A stretch of DNA of 64,000 nt from CAVPTL01 sp963727235 (GTDB lineage: Bacteria; Actinomycetota; Thermoleophilia; Gaiellales; JAICJC01): contig CAVSFZ010000010.1 of the NCBI GenBank assembly GCA_963727235.1, positions 186,001 through 250,000 of the forward strand, written 5' to 3'. The position numbers and the translations under genes are program-made. Under the pieces are notes generated by a model that was given only the letters and a program-made list of their open reading frames with translations, was not told the origin of the DNA and did not search any database. Position 1 is the stretch's first letter, and each line of letters begins with the position of its first letter. Below are positions 19,630 to 28,016 of the stretch, piece after piece.

Positions 19630-21201
19630 TCAGCCCGCCGCTGTCTGTACGTCGATGAACTCCGAAGCGGTCAGGGTGATCATGTCCTTCGGCAAGCGGG
19701 TTGCGAAGACCACAGCATAGGTATTGATGGTGGCGTACGGCTGATCCTTGAGGAACTCCTGGTTGACGCCGGCGAGTGCCGCGTCGCGCTCGGAGCCGGT
19801 TGAAACGATCGCCTTGTTGCCGTCCTCGATCGCGGCCTTGTTGTCCCAGCCGCTGTAGTTCGCGTTCAGTCCCCCGTTGGGATCGATCGCGTAGGCGACC
19901 ATGCCGTCGGGAACGTTGGCGTAGTCGTACAGGTTGGACACCGACAGCTGATAGGTGCCGTTGTACATGTTGTCGAACCAGATCGCGTTCTCGAGCTTGA
20001 TCAGCTGCGTCTTGATCCCGATCTGGTTGAGGTTGGACTGGATGATCAACGCGGTCTGCTCGGACGACGGGTAGGAGTCGGTGTACTGCATCTTCAGCGT
20101 GCAGCCGCCGGCACAGGGCGAGTCGGCCACCAGCTGCTTGGCCTTGGTGATGTCCTGGGCAGTCGAGATGGAGCTGTCGTAGCCGTCCATCGTGGGCGGC
20201 CAGAAGCCGGCATAGGCCGTGTTCTGCCCGTTCCACACATCCTTGGCGATCTTGTCGCGGTCGATCGCCAGCGAGATTGCCTTGCGCAGGTTGAGGTTGT
20301 CCAGCGGCGCCTTGGTGATGAACATATTCAGCACACCGAATCCATAGATCTGCACGACGCTCGCCGACACCGTGCCGTTGCCCTGCAGCTGGGGCAGGAC
20401 GCTCGGCGGGAGATCGACGACCGACTGGATCTGGCCGCTTTGAAGCTGGGACAGGCGGCTGTTGAAGTCGGGGATGGTGGTGAACTTGAGCGTCTTGATG
20501 ACCGGCTTGGGGCCCCAGTAGTTGGGGTTGACGACGAACGTCGAATCACCGCCGCCACCCCAACTCTGGAGGGTGTATGGGCCGGCCGAAGTGGGTTTCT
20601 TGAAGAAGCTCTTGCCCTGTGCGAGCCCGGCCGCCGGCATGATCAGGAACTCGGGCTCACCGAGCACGGTGGGCAGGGAGGGGTACTTGGTGGCGAGGTT
20701 GAACACCGCCGTCTGCGGGTCGGGTGCATCGACGCTCGTGATCGGGGCGAACAGGCCGGCGTAGCCGTTGGCCTTGTCGGCCTTGGCGCGATCGATGGTG
20801 GCCTTGACGTCGGATGAGGTCAGCGGCGTGCCGTCCGAGAACTTCAGTCCGGGGCGCAGCTTGAATGTCCAGGTCAATCCGTCGGCCGACGTGGTGCTCG
20901 ACGCGGCCAAACCGGGAACCGTCTTACCGTCGCGGTTGATGTCGTACAGATTCCCGCCGATCAGATGAAACGCGGCCAGCGCCTGGTTGGCGAATCCGTT
21001 GTCGGGATCGAGCCCGTCTATCGGGGCGGCCCAGGCAACGGTGGCGGTGGCGGGCGCCGGTGCGGCCGACGAGGTGGCCGCCGTGGTGGTGCTCGACCCG
21101 CTGCCACATGCGCTCAGCGCGGCCAGGGCCAACAGGCAGACGGCCGCCGGAACCGTCCGGCGGACCTTGGAGTGAACGCGCAGGGACAGGGTCTTCATCA
21201 C
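19630..21201 (-). CDS. Extracellular solute-binding lipoprotein, SBP_bac_5 family
   Basis: A 523-residue binding protein. It has a signal peptide with lipobox LSAC (acylated Cys32) and a Ser/Thr/Ala-rich linker. The family 5 core includes WTFKLRPGLKFSDGTPLTSSD, TSAGPYTL and NLRKAISLAIDRDKIA. It delivers substrate to the permease encoded downstream. ATG 21201 overlaps the aminotransferase stop by 4 bp. Family 5 proteins bind peptides, nickel or opines. The association with an aminotransferase and D-aminoacylase suggests amino-acid or peptide derivatives. Confidence 0.9.
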   Translation of the reverse strand: MMKTLSLRVHSKVRRTVPAAVCLLALAALSACGSGSSTTTAATSSAAPAPATATVAWAAPIDGLDPDNGFANQALAAFHLIGGNLYDINRDGKTVPGLAASSTTSADGLTWTFKLRPGLKFSDGTPLTSSDVKATIDRAKADKANGYAGLFAPITSVDAPDPQTAVFNLATKYPSLPTVLGEPEFLIMPAAGLAQGKSFFKKPTSAGPYTLQSWGGGGDSTFVVNPNYWGPKPVIKTLKFTTIPDFNSRLSQLQSGQIQSVVDLPPSVLPQLQGNGTVSASVVQIYGFGVLNMFITKAPLDNLNLRKAISLAIDRDKIAKDVWNGQNTAYAGFWPPTMDGYDSSISTAQDITKAKQLVADSPCAGGCTLKMQYTDSYPSSEQTALIIQSNLNQIGIKTQLIKLENAIWFDNMYNGTYQLSVSNLYDYANVPDGMVAYAIDPNGGLNANYSGWDNKAAIEDGNKAIVSTGSERDAALAGVNQEFLKDQPYATINTYAVVFATRLPKDMITLTASEFIDVQTAAG

Positions 21202-22502
21202 AATCCTCCGGCTTTTTGGAGTGCTCGTTTAACGGCCGCCTCGGTCGAGGCGACCAGGTGGTCGCAGTCGGCGTCGGTGTGGGCGTAGGAGATGTGGTTA
21301 CGTTTGAGGTTGAGCGGCAGTTCGAAGATCCCGGCTTCCAGCAGCTCCAGCCGGTAGCCGACGAACAGCTCGGCGTTGTTTCGCAGCAGGTCGTCGTAGC
21401 TCTCGGCCGGCCCGTCCATGAAGTAGGTCACCCAGACGGAGCCGAACCCGGTGACGACATGGGGGACGCCGAGTCCGTCCAGCATCTCGTCGAGCTCCGA
21501 TCGCACCCGCCCGCCGAGCCGGAAGATGTGCTCGTGCACCGGCTCGGTGCGGAGCTTGTGGATGGTGGCGAGCGCGGCGGCGGCGATGCCCGGATGCCCG
21601 TTGTACGTCCCCGCGAAGAACACCGGCCGCCCCGGCGTGGTGGAGAACTCGTCCATCAGCTCGCGGCGTCCACCCAGCGCGCCGATCGGATAGCCGTTGG
21701 CCATCGCCTTGCCGAGCGTGGTCAGGTCGGGCGTCACGCCGCTCAGCTGCTGGTAGCCGCCCAGGGCATGGCGGAAGCCGGTGATCACCTCGTCAAAGAT
21801 CAGCACCGATCCGTGCCGGTCGCACAGCCGCCGGGTGGCTTGGAGGAACTCCGGCTTGGGCAGCAGCGCTCCCACGTTGTGGGGAATCGGCTCGAGGATC
21901 ACTGCGGCGATCTCGCCGCCGAGCTCGGCGAAGGCGGCCTCCAGTGCGGCCACGTCGTTGAACGGCAGCACGGTGGTGGCCTCGGTGACCTCGGCCAGCG
22001 TGCCTTTGGAGAGCGGGTCGTGGTGGCCGACCCGTTCGGGGCGCGAGATCACGTTCAGCGACACGGAATCGTGCCAGCCGTGGTAGCAGCCCTGGAACTT
22101 GACCAGGCGGCGACGGCCGGTGACCGCTCTCGACAGCCTGATGGCGTGGTAGGTCGCCTCCGATCCACTGCTGGTCAGGAGCACCGTCTCGATCGACGGC
22201 ACGCACTCGGTCAGCGTCTCGGCCAGCTGGATCTCGATCGGCGTGACTCCCACACCCGGCAGTCCCAGCGTGCGCGCCGTCTCGGCCGCGGCGGCGTCCA
22301 CGTCGGGATCGTTGTGCCCCAGCACCGGCGGGCCGAAGGCCGCGTGGTAGTCCGTGTACCAGGTGCCGGTGTGATCCTTGATGCGTGAGCCAGACGTCTC
22401 GACGATCACCAGCTCGTCGATTCCGGCCACTCGCCGCTGTCCGCTGTTGACGCCGCCGGGCATCACCTCGACTGCGCGACTGGCGAGCCGGTCGGCGGTC
22501 AC
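21198..22502 (-). CDS. Class III aminotransferase, glutamate-1-semialdehyde aminomutase-like
   Basis: PLP enzyme of ~434 residues, taking GTG 22502 (VTADRLASRAVEVMPGGVNSG); an in-frame extension to 22613 adds 37 residues without family similarity. Hallmarks are TSSGSEATYHAIRLSRAVTG, the PLP-binding LIFDEVITGFR and the Schiff-base Lys in TLGKAMANGYPIGALGG. True HemL is usually in haem operons; this copy heads a transporter operon. An amino-acid or amine aminotransferase/aminomutase in catabolism is therefore more likely than haem synthesis. Divergent from the ceramidase-like gene. Confidence 0.8.
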   Translation of the reverse strand: MTADRLASRAVEVMPGGVNSGQRRVAGIDELVIVETSGSRIKDHTGTWYTDYHAAFGPPVLGHNDPDVDAAAAETARTLGLPGVGVTPIEIQLAETLTECVPSIETVLLTSSGSEATYHAIRLSRAVTGRRRLVKFQGCYHGWHDSVSLNVISRPERVGHHDPLSKGTLAEVTEATTVLPFNDVAALEAAFAELGGEIAAVILEPIPHNVGALLPKPEFLQATRRLCDRHGSVLIFDEVITGFRHALGGYQQLSGVTPDLTTLGKAMANGYPIGALGGRRELMDEFSTTPGRPVFFAGTYNGHPGIAAAALATIHKLRTEPVHEHIFRLGGRVRSELDEMLDGLGVPHVVTGFGSVWVTYFMDGPAESYDDLLRNNAELFVGYRLELLEAGIFELPLNLKRNHISYAHTDADCDHLVASTEAAVKRALQKAGGL

Positions 22503-22636
22503 GACGCCGCCTTCTTGTGGGTCTGTTGACAGGCCGGCCGTCGGGACATAGTCTTGCACCCAGTGAAAGACATCGTTCGCATTGCGCAAGACACTACCTT
22601 CTCGGTGCGGCAACTACAAGGGTGCTTCCGAATCGA
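22503..22636. promoter_or_regulatory. Divergent promoter region between the aminotransferase-dpp operon and the ceramidase/D-aminoacylase pair
   Basis: A 134-bp gap if the GTG 22502 start is right. It contains the perfect 8-bp palindrome TTGCGCAA at 22582-22589. This is a possible operator core, but too short to be convincing alone. Confidence 0.35.
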
Positions 22637-24001
22637 ATGACGGTGCTGTCGTTCCAGGCGGGAGTCGCTCGAGAGGCGATCGAGCCGGCACTGGGGACGC
22701 CGGTGGGCGGCTGGGGCGCGCGGGCCCAGCACGACGCCGTCGGCCGCCATTCCGAGCTTTCGGTAACGGCGCTGGCACTGTCGTCGGGCAGCCCCGCCGA
22801 GGCGGTGGTGATCGTCGCCTGCGACGTCGTTCTGTGGCCCGGCCACGTCGGGGCACGAGTGCGGGAGCGGATCACCGAGCGCTGTGGCGTGCCGCCCGAG
22901 GCGGTGCAGCTGGCGGGTTCGCACACGCATTCGTCGGTGATGATGGACGACCCCACCATCGAGAACTGGGAGCACGACGGCCTGTGCGCTGCCGCCCGCA
23001 CGCTCGTGGAGGAGCGCACCGTGGAGGCGGCGGCGAGGGCGGTTGCCGACCTGCGTCCCGCGCGCGCGGAATCGGTGCGCCGGCCCTGCCCGGTGACGCG
23101 CAGCAGGCGCCAGCAGGTCGGTGATCGGCTGGTCGTGGGAGTGGACGTTCCCATCGACGACGCGTTCCTGGATGTGCTCGCGGTGAGCGAGCCGGACGGC
23201 ACGCCGGTGGCCTCGGTGGTCGTCTACGGGATGCATCCCACGGTGCTGGCCTGGGCCAGTCTGGTGTTCTCACCCGACTACGTCGGCGCGATTCGCGACG
23301 TGGTGGAAACGGGTCTCGGCGGCCCCTGTCTGTTCCTTCAGGGCTGCGGGGCCGACCGGGCGCCGGCCCGCAGTTTCTCGAACCAGCCGATCGATGCCGA
23401 CAAGGTCGGCACCGCGGTCGGGTACTCGGCGGTGGCCGCGGTACTCGAGCAGCGCGAGCGGACGCTGGTCGCGAGCTTCGAGCGGGTGCTGGAGTCGGGC
23501 GCGTCGCTGGCGATCAACTCCCTTTCAGCGCCGATCGCGGTGCCTGTCCCGGTCGCCAGTCGAGCGGGTGTCGTGGAGATGCCGCTGCGCCCACGCGATC
23601 TGGAGTCCACCCGGGCGCGGGTTGCGGCAGCGAGGACGGCGGTGGCCGGGGGTGACGCCGGGTCGTCGGTGGAGCTCGCCCGGGCCGTGATCGAGCTGGA
23701 CATCTCCCAGCGCTTCCCCGAGGACGAGCACACCCGGGTGCCGGTCGATGTGGTCGATATCGGACCACTCGCGTTCGTGTTCTGGCCGGGAGAGCTCGCC
23801 GGTGCCTACGAGCAGCTCTGCCAGGCAGGGGCGGATCGTCACGTCGTGCTGGTCACCAACGCGAACGACTACGTCAACTACCTGCCCGCGCCGCACCAGT
23901 TCGCCGAAGGCGGGTACGAGGTTGATGCGACCCCGTTTGCGCCCGAGGGCGGCCCGGCGTTCGTCGCCGGCGTCACCGATCTGGTCGCCCGGGGGGCGTA
24001 G
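22637..24001 (+). CDS. Neutral/alkaline ceramidase N-terminal-domain-like protein
   Basis: A 454-residue protein starting MTVLSFQAGVAREAIEPALG, the typical opening of this family (AGVxxxxItPpxG). It carries GSHTHSSVM with candidate zinc ligands, a VVVYGMHPTVL second metal motif and FLQGCGADRAPA near residue 240. No signal peptide and no C-terminal ceramidase domain are present, so true ceramide cleavage is doubtful. Many bacterial proteins of this shape are amidases of unknown substrate. Its stop shares a base with the start of the D-aminoacylase gene, suggesting a joint job in amide hydrolysis. Confidence 0.75.
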   Translation: MTVLSFQAGVAREAIEPALGTPVGGWGARAQHDAVGRHSELSVTALALSSGSPAEAVVIVACDVVLWPGHVGARVRERITERCGVPPEAVQLAGSHTHSSVMMDDPTIENWEHDGLCAAARTLVEERTVEAAARAVADLRPARAESVRRPCPVTRSRRQQVGDRLVVGVDVPIDDAFLDVLAVSEPDGTPVASVVVYGMHPTVLAWASLVFSPDYVGAIRDVVETGLGGPCLFLQGCGADRAPARSFSNQPIDADKVGTAVGYSAVAAVLEQRERTLVASFERVLESGASLAINSLSAPIAVPVPVASRAGVVEMPLRPRDLESTRARVAAARTAVAGGDAGSSVELARAVIELDISQRFPEDEHTRVPVDVVDIGPLAFVFWPGELAGAYEQLCQAGADRHVVLVTNANDYVNYLPAPHQFAEGGYEVDATPFAPEGGPAFVAGVTDLVARGA

Positions 24002-25551
24002 TGCTGGACGTTGCCATCCGGGGTGGGCTGGTGGTCAACCCCGAGGGCGCAGTAGCGGCCGATGTCGGCGTCGAGGGCGGTCGGGTGGTGCTGGTCGGCG
24101 ACGCCTCGGCTGCCTCCGCTCGCCTGGATCTCGACGCCACCGGCCTGAACGTGATGCCCGGCTTCGTTGATGCTCACTCCCATCTGGACATGGCGCTGTG
24201 GGACGAGCCGGTGCACCTCCCGACCTTGCACCAGGGTGTGACCACCGTCGTGCTGGGCCAGGACGGCACCTCGATCGCCCCAGGCAGCGCTGCCACGATT
24301 GCCGGCATGCGCCACTACTTCTCGGCGGTCAACGGGCGGCATCCGAGCGTCGCCGCCGACTGGGGCTCGGTGGCCGGGTACCTCGATCGGGTGGATGGGG
24401 CGTCCACACTCAACGTCGCCTACCTGGTGCCCAACGGCAATCTGAGACTGGAGACGATCGGCTGGGACGGCCGGCCGGCCACCGCCGAGGAGCTGAGTGC
24501 GATGTCCGCCGCGCTGGCGGCGGGCCTCGAGCAGGGAGCGGTCGGCCTCTCCAGCGGCCTCGACTACGTGCCGAGCATGTGTGCGGACACCTCCGAGCTG
24601 GCTCACCTGTGCGAGGTCGTGCGCGATGCGGGCGGGGTGTATGTCACCCACATGCGGGGGTATGACGAGCGCAGCCCGGAAGGGTTCGCCGAGGTGGCCG
24701 AGATCGGGCGCGGAAGCGGCGTCAAGCTGCACATCTCGCACCTGATGGGGCGGGCCGAGCGGCATCTGCCGGTGGTTGACCGGCTGGCCGGCGACGGCCT
24801 CGACGTGAGCTTCGACAGCTATCCCTATCTGGCCGGTTGCACCACTCTGGCGATGCTCGGTCTTCCGCCCGAGCTGCAGCAGCGTGGCCCCGAGCAGACG
24901 CTGGCGGCGTTGGCGGATGCCGATACCCGAGCGGCCCTGCGGCGAGACTGGTTCCCCGGCATGAGCCGCAACATCGGCGCGTTTCGGCTGACGTACGTTG
25001 CCGCTCCGGGACTCGAGCACCTGGAGGGGGTGAGCGTGTTCGAAGCGTGTGACACGCTCGGGCTGGACATCGCCGATCTGGTGTCCACGCTGCTGGTGGA
25101 AGGCGACCTGGCGGTCGGTGTGGTCGAGCCCAACGGCCTGAGTGACGCCGACCTGCGCGCCACTCACCGCCATCCGCTGCACATGGCCGGCTCGGATGGG
25201 ATCTACATCGGCTCCAGTCCGCATCCGCGGGGGTGGGGGACGTTTGCCCGCTACCTCGGCCGCTACGGGCGGGACCGCGGGGATTTCTCGTGGTGCGAGG
25301 CGGTGCGCCACCTGTCGACGGCCGCCGCCGAACGGTTCGGCCTGAGCGATCGCGGGCGGGTTGCCGTGGGGCAGTTCGCCGACGTGGTCGTGCTCGATCC
25401 TGGCACGGTGATCGACACCGCAACCTTCCAGCGGCCGAGGTCGCAGGCACTGGGGGTGCGGCACGTGCTGGTCAACGGCGTCGGAGCGCTGATCGACGGT
25501 CGTCCCACCGGCAACCGCCCGGGACGGGCGTTGCGGCGGGGCGGCCGGTAA
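24001..25551 (+). CDS. N-acyl-D-amino-acid deacylase (D-aminoacylase) family amidohydrolase
   Basis: A 516-residue metal-dependent amidohydrolase with GTG 24001 overlapping the previous stop by one base. It has the N-terminal beta-sandwich plus GFVDAHSHLDMALW (HxH metal motif), the metal-bridging-region GLSSGLDYVPSMCADT, then THMRGYDERSPEGFAEV and KLHISHLMGR. A C-terminal GSDGIYIGSSPHPRGWGTFAR, broken here into SDG and HPRGWGTFAR, carries the active-site Asp. The family removes acyl groups from D-amino acids. Paired with a peptide ABC transporter, it points to salvage of N-acyl-D-amino acids or peptidoglycan- or lipopeptide-derived amides. Confidence 0.85.
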   Translation: MLDVAIRGGLVVNPEGAVAADVGVEGGRVVLVGDASAASARLDLDATGLNVMPGFVDAHSHLDMALWDEPVHLPTLHQGVTTVVLGQDGTSIAPGSAATIAGMRHYFSAVNGRHPSVAADWGSVAGYLDRVDGASTLNVAYLVPNGNLRLETIGWDGRPATAEELSAMSAALAAGLEQGAVGLSSGLDYVPSMCADTSELAHLCEVVRDAGGVYVTHMRGYDERSPEGFAEVAEIGRGSGVKLHISHLMGRAERHLPVVDRLAGDGLDVSFDSYPYLAGCTTLAMLGLPPELQQRGPEQTLAALADADTRAALRRDWFPGMSRNIGAFRLTYVAAPGLEHLEGVSVFEACDTLGLDIADLVSTLLVEGDLAVGVVEPNGLSDADLRATHRHPLHMAGSDGIYIGSSPHPRGWGTFARYLGRYGRDRGDFSWCEAVRHLSTAAAERFGLSDRGRVAVGQFADVVVLDPGTVIDTATFQRPRSQALGVRHVLVNGVGALIDGRPTGNRPGRALRRGGR

Positions 25552-25568
25552 GCCGCGCGGAGCGCGCT

Positions 25569-26072
25569 TCAGCCCAGCTCGCGCGGAACGACGTAGTCGG
25601 CCAGCCGCGCGTCCTGGTCACACTCAGCCCACGTCTCACCGCCGAGCTCGAGCGTCGCCAGCGCCGCAGTGGGGAACTTTGCCGCCAGCTGCGGCAGCCG
25701 TTCCCCGGTTGCCGCCAGCCGCAGCGCGAGGTCGTGCATGCCGGGGTTGTGACCGATCACCATCACCGATCGGGCCGCATCCGGCACGCGCCGCAGGCGA
25801 TCGATCAGCTCATCGTCGGACGCCCCGTACAGCTCGTCCTCGAACTCGACCGGCGGATCGCCGAGCGCCGGTCTGATCAGGTCCAGCGTCTGGCGGGTGC
25901 GAACGGCGGAGGAGCACAGCACCAGATCCACCTGCACGTCGCGGCTCTCGAGATACTTGGCGATCGCTGCTGCGGCATGCACGCCGCGCGGCGCCAGCGG
26001 CCGTTGGTGGTCGGTCAACGAGCCGTCGTCCCAGCTGGATTTGGCGTGGCGCAGGAGGTACAGGGTGTGCAT
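25569..26072 (-). CDS. SixA-like histidine phosphatase
   Basis: A 167-residue phosphoglycerate-mutase-fold phosphatase. The catalytic motif LYLLRHAKSSWDD (RHG-type, His at residue 9) starts at the N-terminus, as in SixA. The second core arginine is in CSSAVRTRQTL and the second His in VMVIGHNPGMHDLALRL. SixA proteins dephosphorylate phosphohistidine proteins; actinobacterial homologues are less clear. The start is ATG 26072, divergent from a lipid kinase gene 71 bp away. Confidence 0.85.
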   Translation of the reverse strand: MHTLYLLRHAKSSWDDGSLTDHQRPLAPRGVHAAAAIAKYLESRDVQVDLVLCSSAVRTRQTLDLIRPALGDPPVEFEDELYGASDDELIDRLRRVPDAARSVMVIGHNPGMHDLALRLAATGERLPQLAAKFPTAALATLELGGETWAECDQDARLADYVVPRELG

Positions 26073-26143
26073 CGTGTCCGGGTGGTCGTTGCCGGGGTGT
26101 CCCTGGAACTGTACGGTGTGCCAACCGCTTTTGGAGGTGCTTG

Positions 26144-27490
26144 GTGGCCGACCATGCTCAGAGCCGGCGCCGGCCGGCGGCGATACTCGCGCTGATCGCA
26201 GGGATCGCGGCGGTCGTGGCCGGCGTGGCGTCGCTTTCGCAAGGCTCGCTGGGCCGGTTTGTGATCGTGGCCGTGGTGGCCGCTGCTGCGGTGGTGGGCA
26301 TCTGGTACCTGATCGCCGGCCGGGGACCGGTGCGGATCGCCGGTGGTGTGATCGCGGTGGCGGCGTTGGTGGCGTTGCTGGTGTCGGTGCTGACCGCCCA
26401 CAACAACGGCTGGCTGCTCGAGCTGTCGCTGCTGCTCGTGGTGATCTCGGCCGCGGCCGCGAGGAGTGCGCTGCGGCAGCCACCGGACTCCCCTCCACTG
26501 GACGGAAACTCGACGGTGGTGGGCGACCGGCCCCGCCACCCGGTGCTGATCATGAACCCGTGGTCGGGCGGCGGCAAGGTCGAGAAGTTCAACCTGGTCG
26601 AGGAGTGCCGCAAGCGCGGGATCGAGCCGGTCGTGCTCAGCCGTGGGGACGACCTGCTGCAGCTCGCACACGACGCCCTCGACCGCGGTGCCGACGTGAT
26701 CGGCATGGCGGGTGGGGACGGCTCGCAGGCGCTGGTGGCGTCGGTGGCGTCCGCCCGCGATGTCGCCCACGTATGCATTCCCGCCGGCACCCGCAACCAC
26801 TTCGCCTTGGATCTGGGGCTTGATCGCGACGACGTGGTGGGAGCCCTGGACGCCTTCGGGGAGGCGGTGGAGCGACGGATCGACCTGGCCACCGTCAACG
26901 GGCGGGTGTTCGTCAACAACGCCTCGATGGGGGTGTACGCCAAGATCGTGCAGTCGCCGGAGTACCGCGAGGCGAAGCTGAAGACCGCCGCGGCGATGCT
27001 TCCGGACATGCTCGGGCCCGAGGCCGAGCCGTTCGACCTGCGCTTCACCGGTCCCGACGGTGAGCAGATCCCGACGGCGCACATGATCCTGGTCTCGAAC
27101 GACCCCTACGAGCTTCACCACCTCGACGGCCGCGGCACCAGGGAACGGCTGGATGCGGGCACCCTCGGCGTGGTCGCCGCCAGAATCGCGGGCGCGGCAG
27201 ACGCGGTCGAGTTCACCGGCCTCGAGTCGGTCGGCAGGGTCCGGAGTTTCCACGGCTGGCTGGAGTGGGAAACGCCGCGGTTTCAGATCGACTCGGGCGA
27301 CGCCGTCGAGATCGGGATCGACGGCGAGGCGATGTCGCTGGAACCGCCGCTGGTGTTCGAGTCGCACCCGGGAGCGCTGCGGGTGCGCATCCCCATGCAC
27401 GCGGTCGGGGTGTCTCCGGCGGCTCTGAGCATGCCGGGGCCGCGCCTGGTCGTGCAGGAGCTGGTGGCGATCGCCTGCGGCCGCGGCTAG
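26144..27490 (+). CDS. Membrane-anchored diacylglycerol kinase/sphingosine kinase family protein
   Basis: About 448 residues. GTG 26144 is preferred over TTG 26141, because GGAGG at 26133-26137 is then at proper spacing. The N-terminal ~110 residues form about four membrane helices. The DAGK catalytic domain follows from residue ~125: LIMNPWSGGGKVEKF, AGGDGSQALVASV (GGDGS ATP motif) and IPAGTRNHFALDLGLD. The fused N-terminal membrane domain is uncommon for YegS/DgkB-like kinases. It probably phosphorylates diacylglycerol or an isoprenoid/sphingoid lipid at the inner membrane. Convergent with, and sharing the CTAG stop with, a PAP2 phosphatase. Confidence 0.82.
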   Translation: MADHAQSRRRPAAILALIAGIAAVVAGVASLSQGSLGRFVIVAVVAAAAVVGIWYLIAGRGPVRIAGGVIAVAALVALLVSVLTAHNNGWLLELSLLLVVISAAAARSALRQPPDSPPLDGNSTVVGDRPRHPVLIMNPWSGGGKVEKFNLVEECRKRGIEPVVLSRGDDLLQLAHDALDRGADVIGMAGGDGSQALVASVASARDVAHVCIPAGTRNHFALDLGLDRDDVVGALDAFGEAVERRIDLATVNGRVFVNNASMGVYAKIVQSPEYREAKLKTAAAMLPDMLGPEAEPFDLRFTGPDGEQIPTAHMILVSNDPYELHHLDGRGTRERLDAGTLGVVAARIAGAADAVEFTGLESVGRVRSFHGWLEWETPRFQIDSGDAVEIGIDGEAMSLEPPLVFESHPGALRVRIPMHAVGVSPAALSMPGPRLVVQELVAIACGRG

Positions 27491-27999
27491 CTGCGCCTGG
27501 CCACGGCGAACGTCGCCAGGCTGACTCCGCCGCCCAGGAGCGCACCCGCGGTCACGTCCGTCAGCCAGTGGGCCTGAAGGTGGGTGCGGCTCCAGCCCAT
27601 GCCCAGCGTCCCGGCAGCGGCCCCCGCCCACATCCACCGCTTGGCCGGCCGCTCTTCCGACGCCAGCAGCACCAGCGCGACCGAGGTGGCTGCCGCATAT
27701 GCGGCGTGACCCGACGGGAACGACGTGCCGAACGGGTCCACCCGTGCGATCGCCGGACGCTCCCGGTCGACCACCAGCTTGACAGCGTTGACGGCCAGCG
27801 GGGTGAGCGCTTCCGCGGCGGCGAACGCGGCCAGCCCCCGCCATCGCCTGCGCCGGGCGAGGAGCAGTCCGATCGTCCCCATGGTGGCACCCCGCACGGC
27901 GCCGCGACCCCAGCGGTCGAACTCCAACGCCACCCGATCCAGAGGGCCGGCAGGGGTCTTCAGCATCGTCTCCGACCACTGCCGATCGAGCCTCGTCAT
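27487..27999 (-). CDS. PAP2-family lipid phosphatase
   Basis: A 170-residue phosphatase with the three PAP2 signatures: KLVVDRERP, PSGHAAYA and SRTHLQAHWLTDV. About four membrane helices are visible, between residues ~40 and 165. The family dephosphorylates phosphatidic acid, undecaprenyl pyrophosphate or similar lipids at the membrane outer face. Its stop codon and that of the convergent lipid kinase share the palindrome CTAG (27487-27490), so the transcripts must overlap. Confidence 0.88.
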   Translation of the reverse strand: MTRLDRQWSETMLKTPAGPLDRVALEFDRWGRGAVRGATMGTIGLLLARRRRWRGLAAFAAAEALTPLAVNAVKLVVDRERPAIARVDPFGTSFPSGHAAYAAATSVALVLLASEERPAKRWMWAGAAAGTLGMGWSRTHLQAHWLTDVTAGALLGGGVSLATFAVARRS

Positions 28000-28016
28000 C
28001 GGCCGAGCGTATCCGG

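Noticed and set aside
21198..22502. HemL (glutamate-1-semialdehyde aminomutase) in haem biosynthesis
   Set aside because: The fold and Lys motif match, but the gene heads a peptide-transporter operon and no haem genes are near; a catabolic aminotransferase is more likely.
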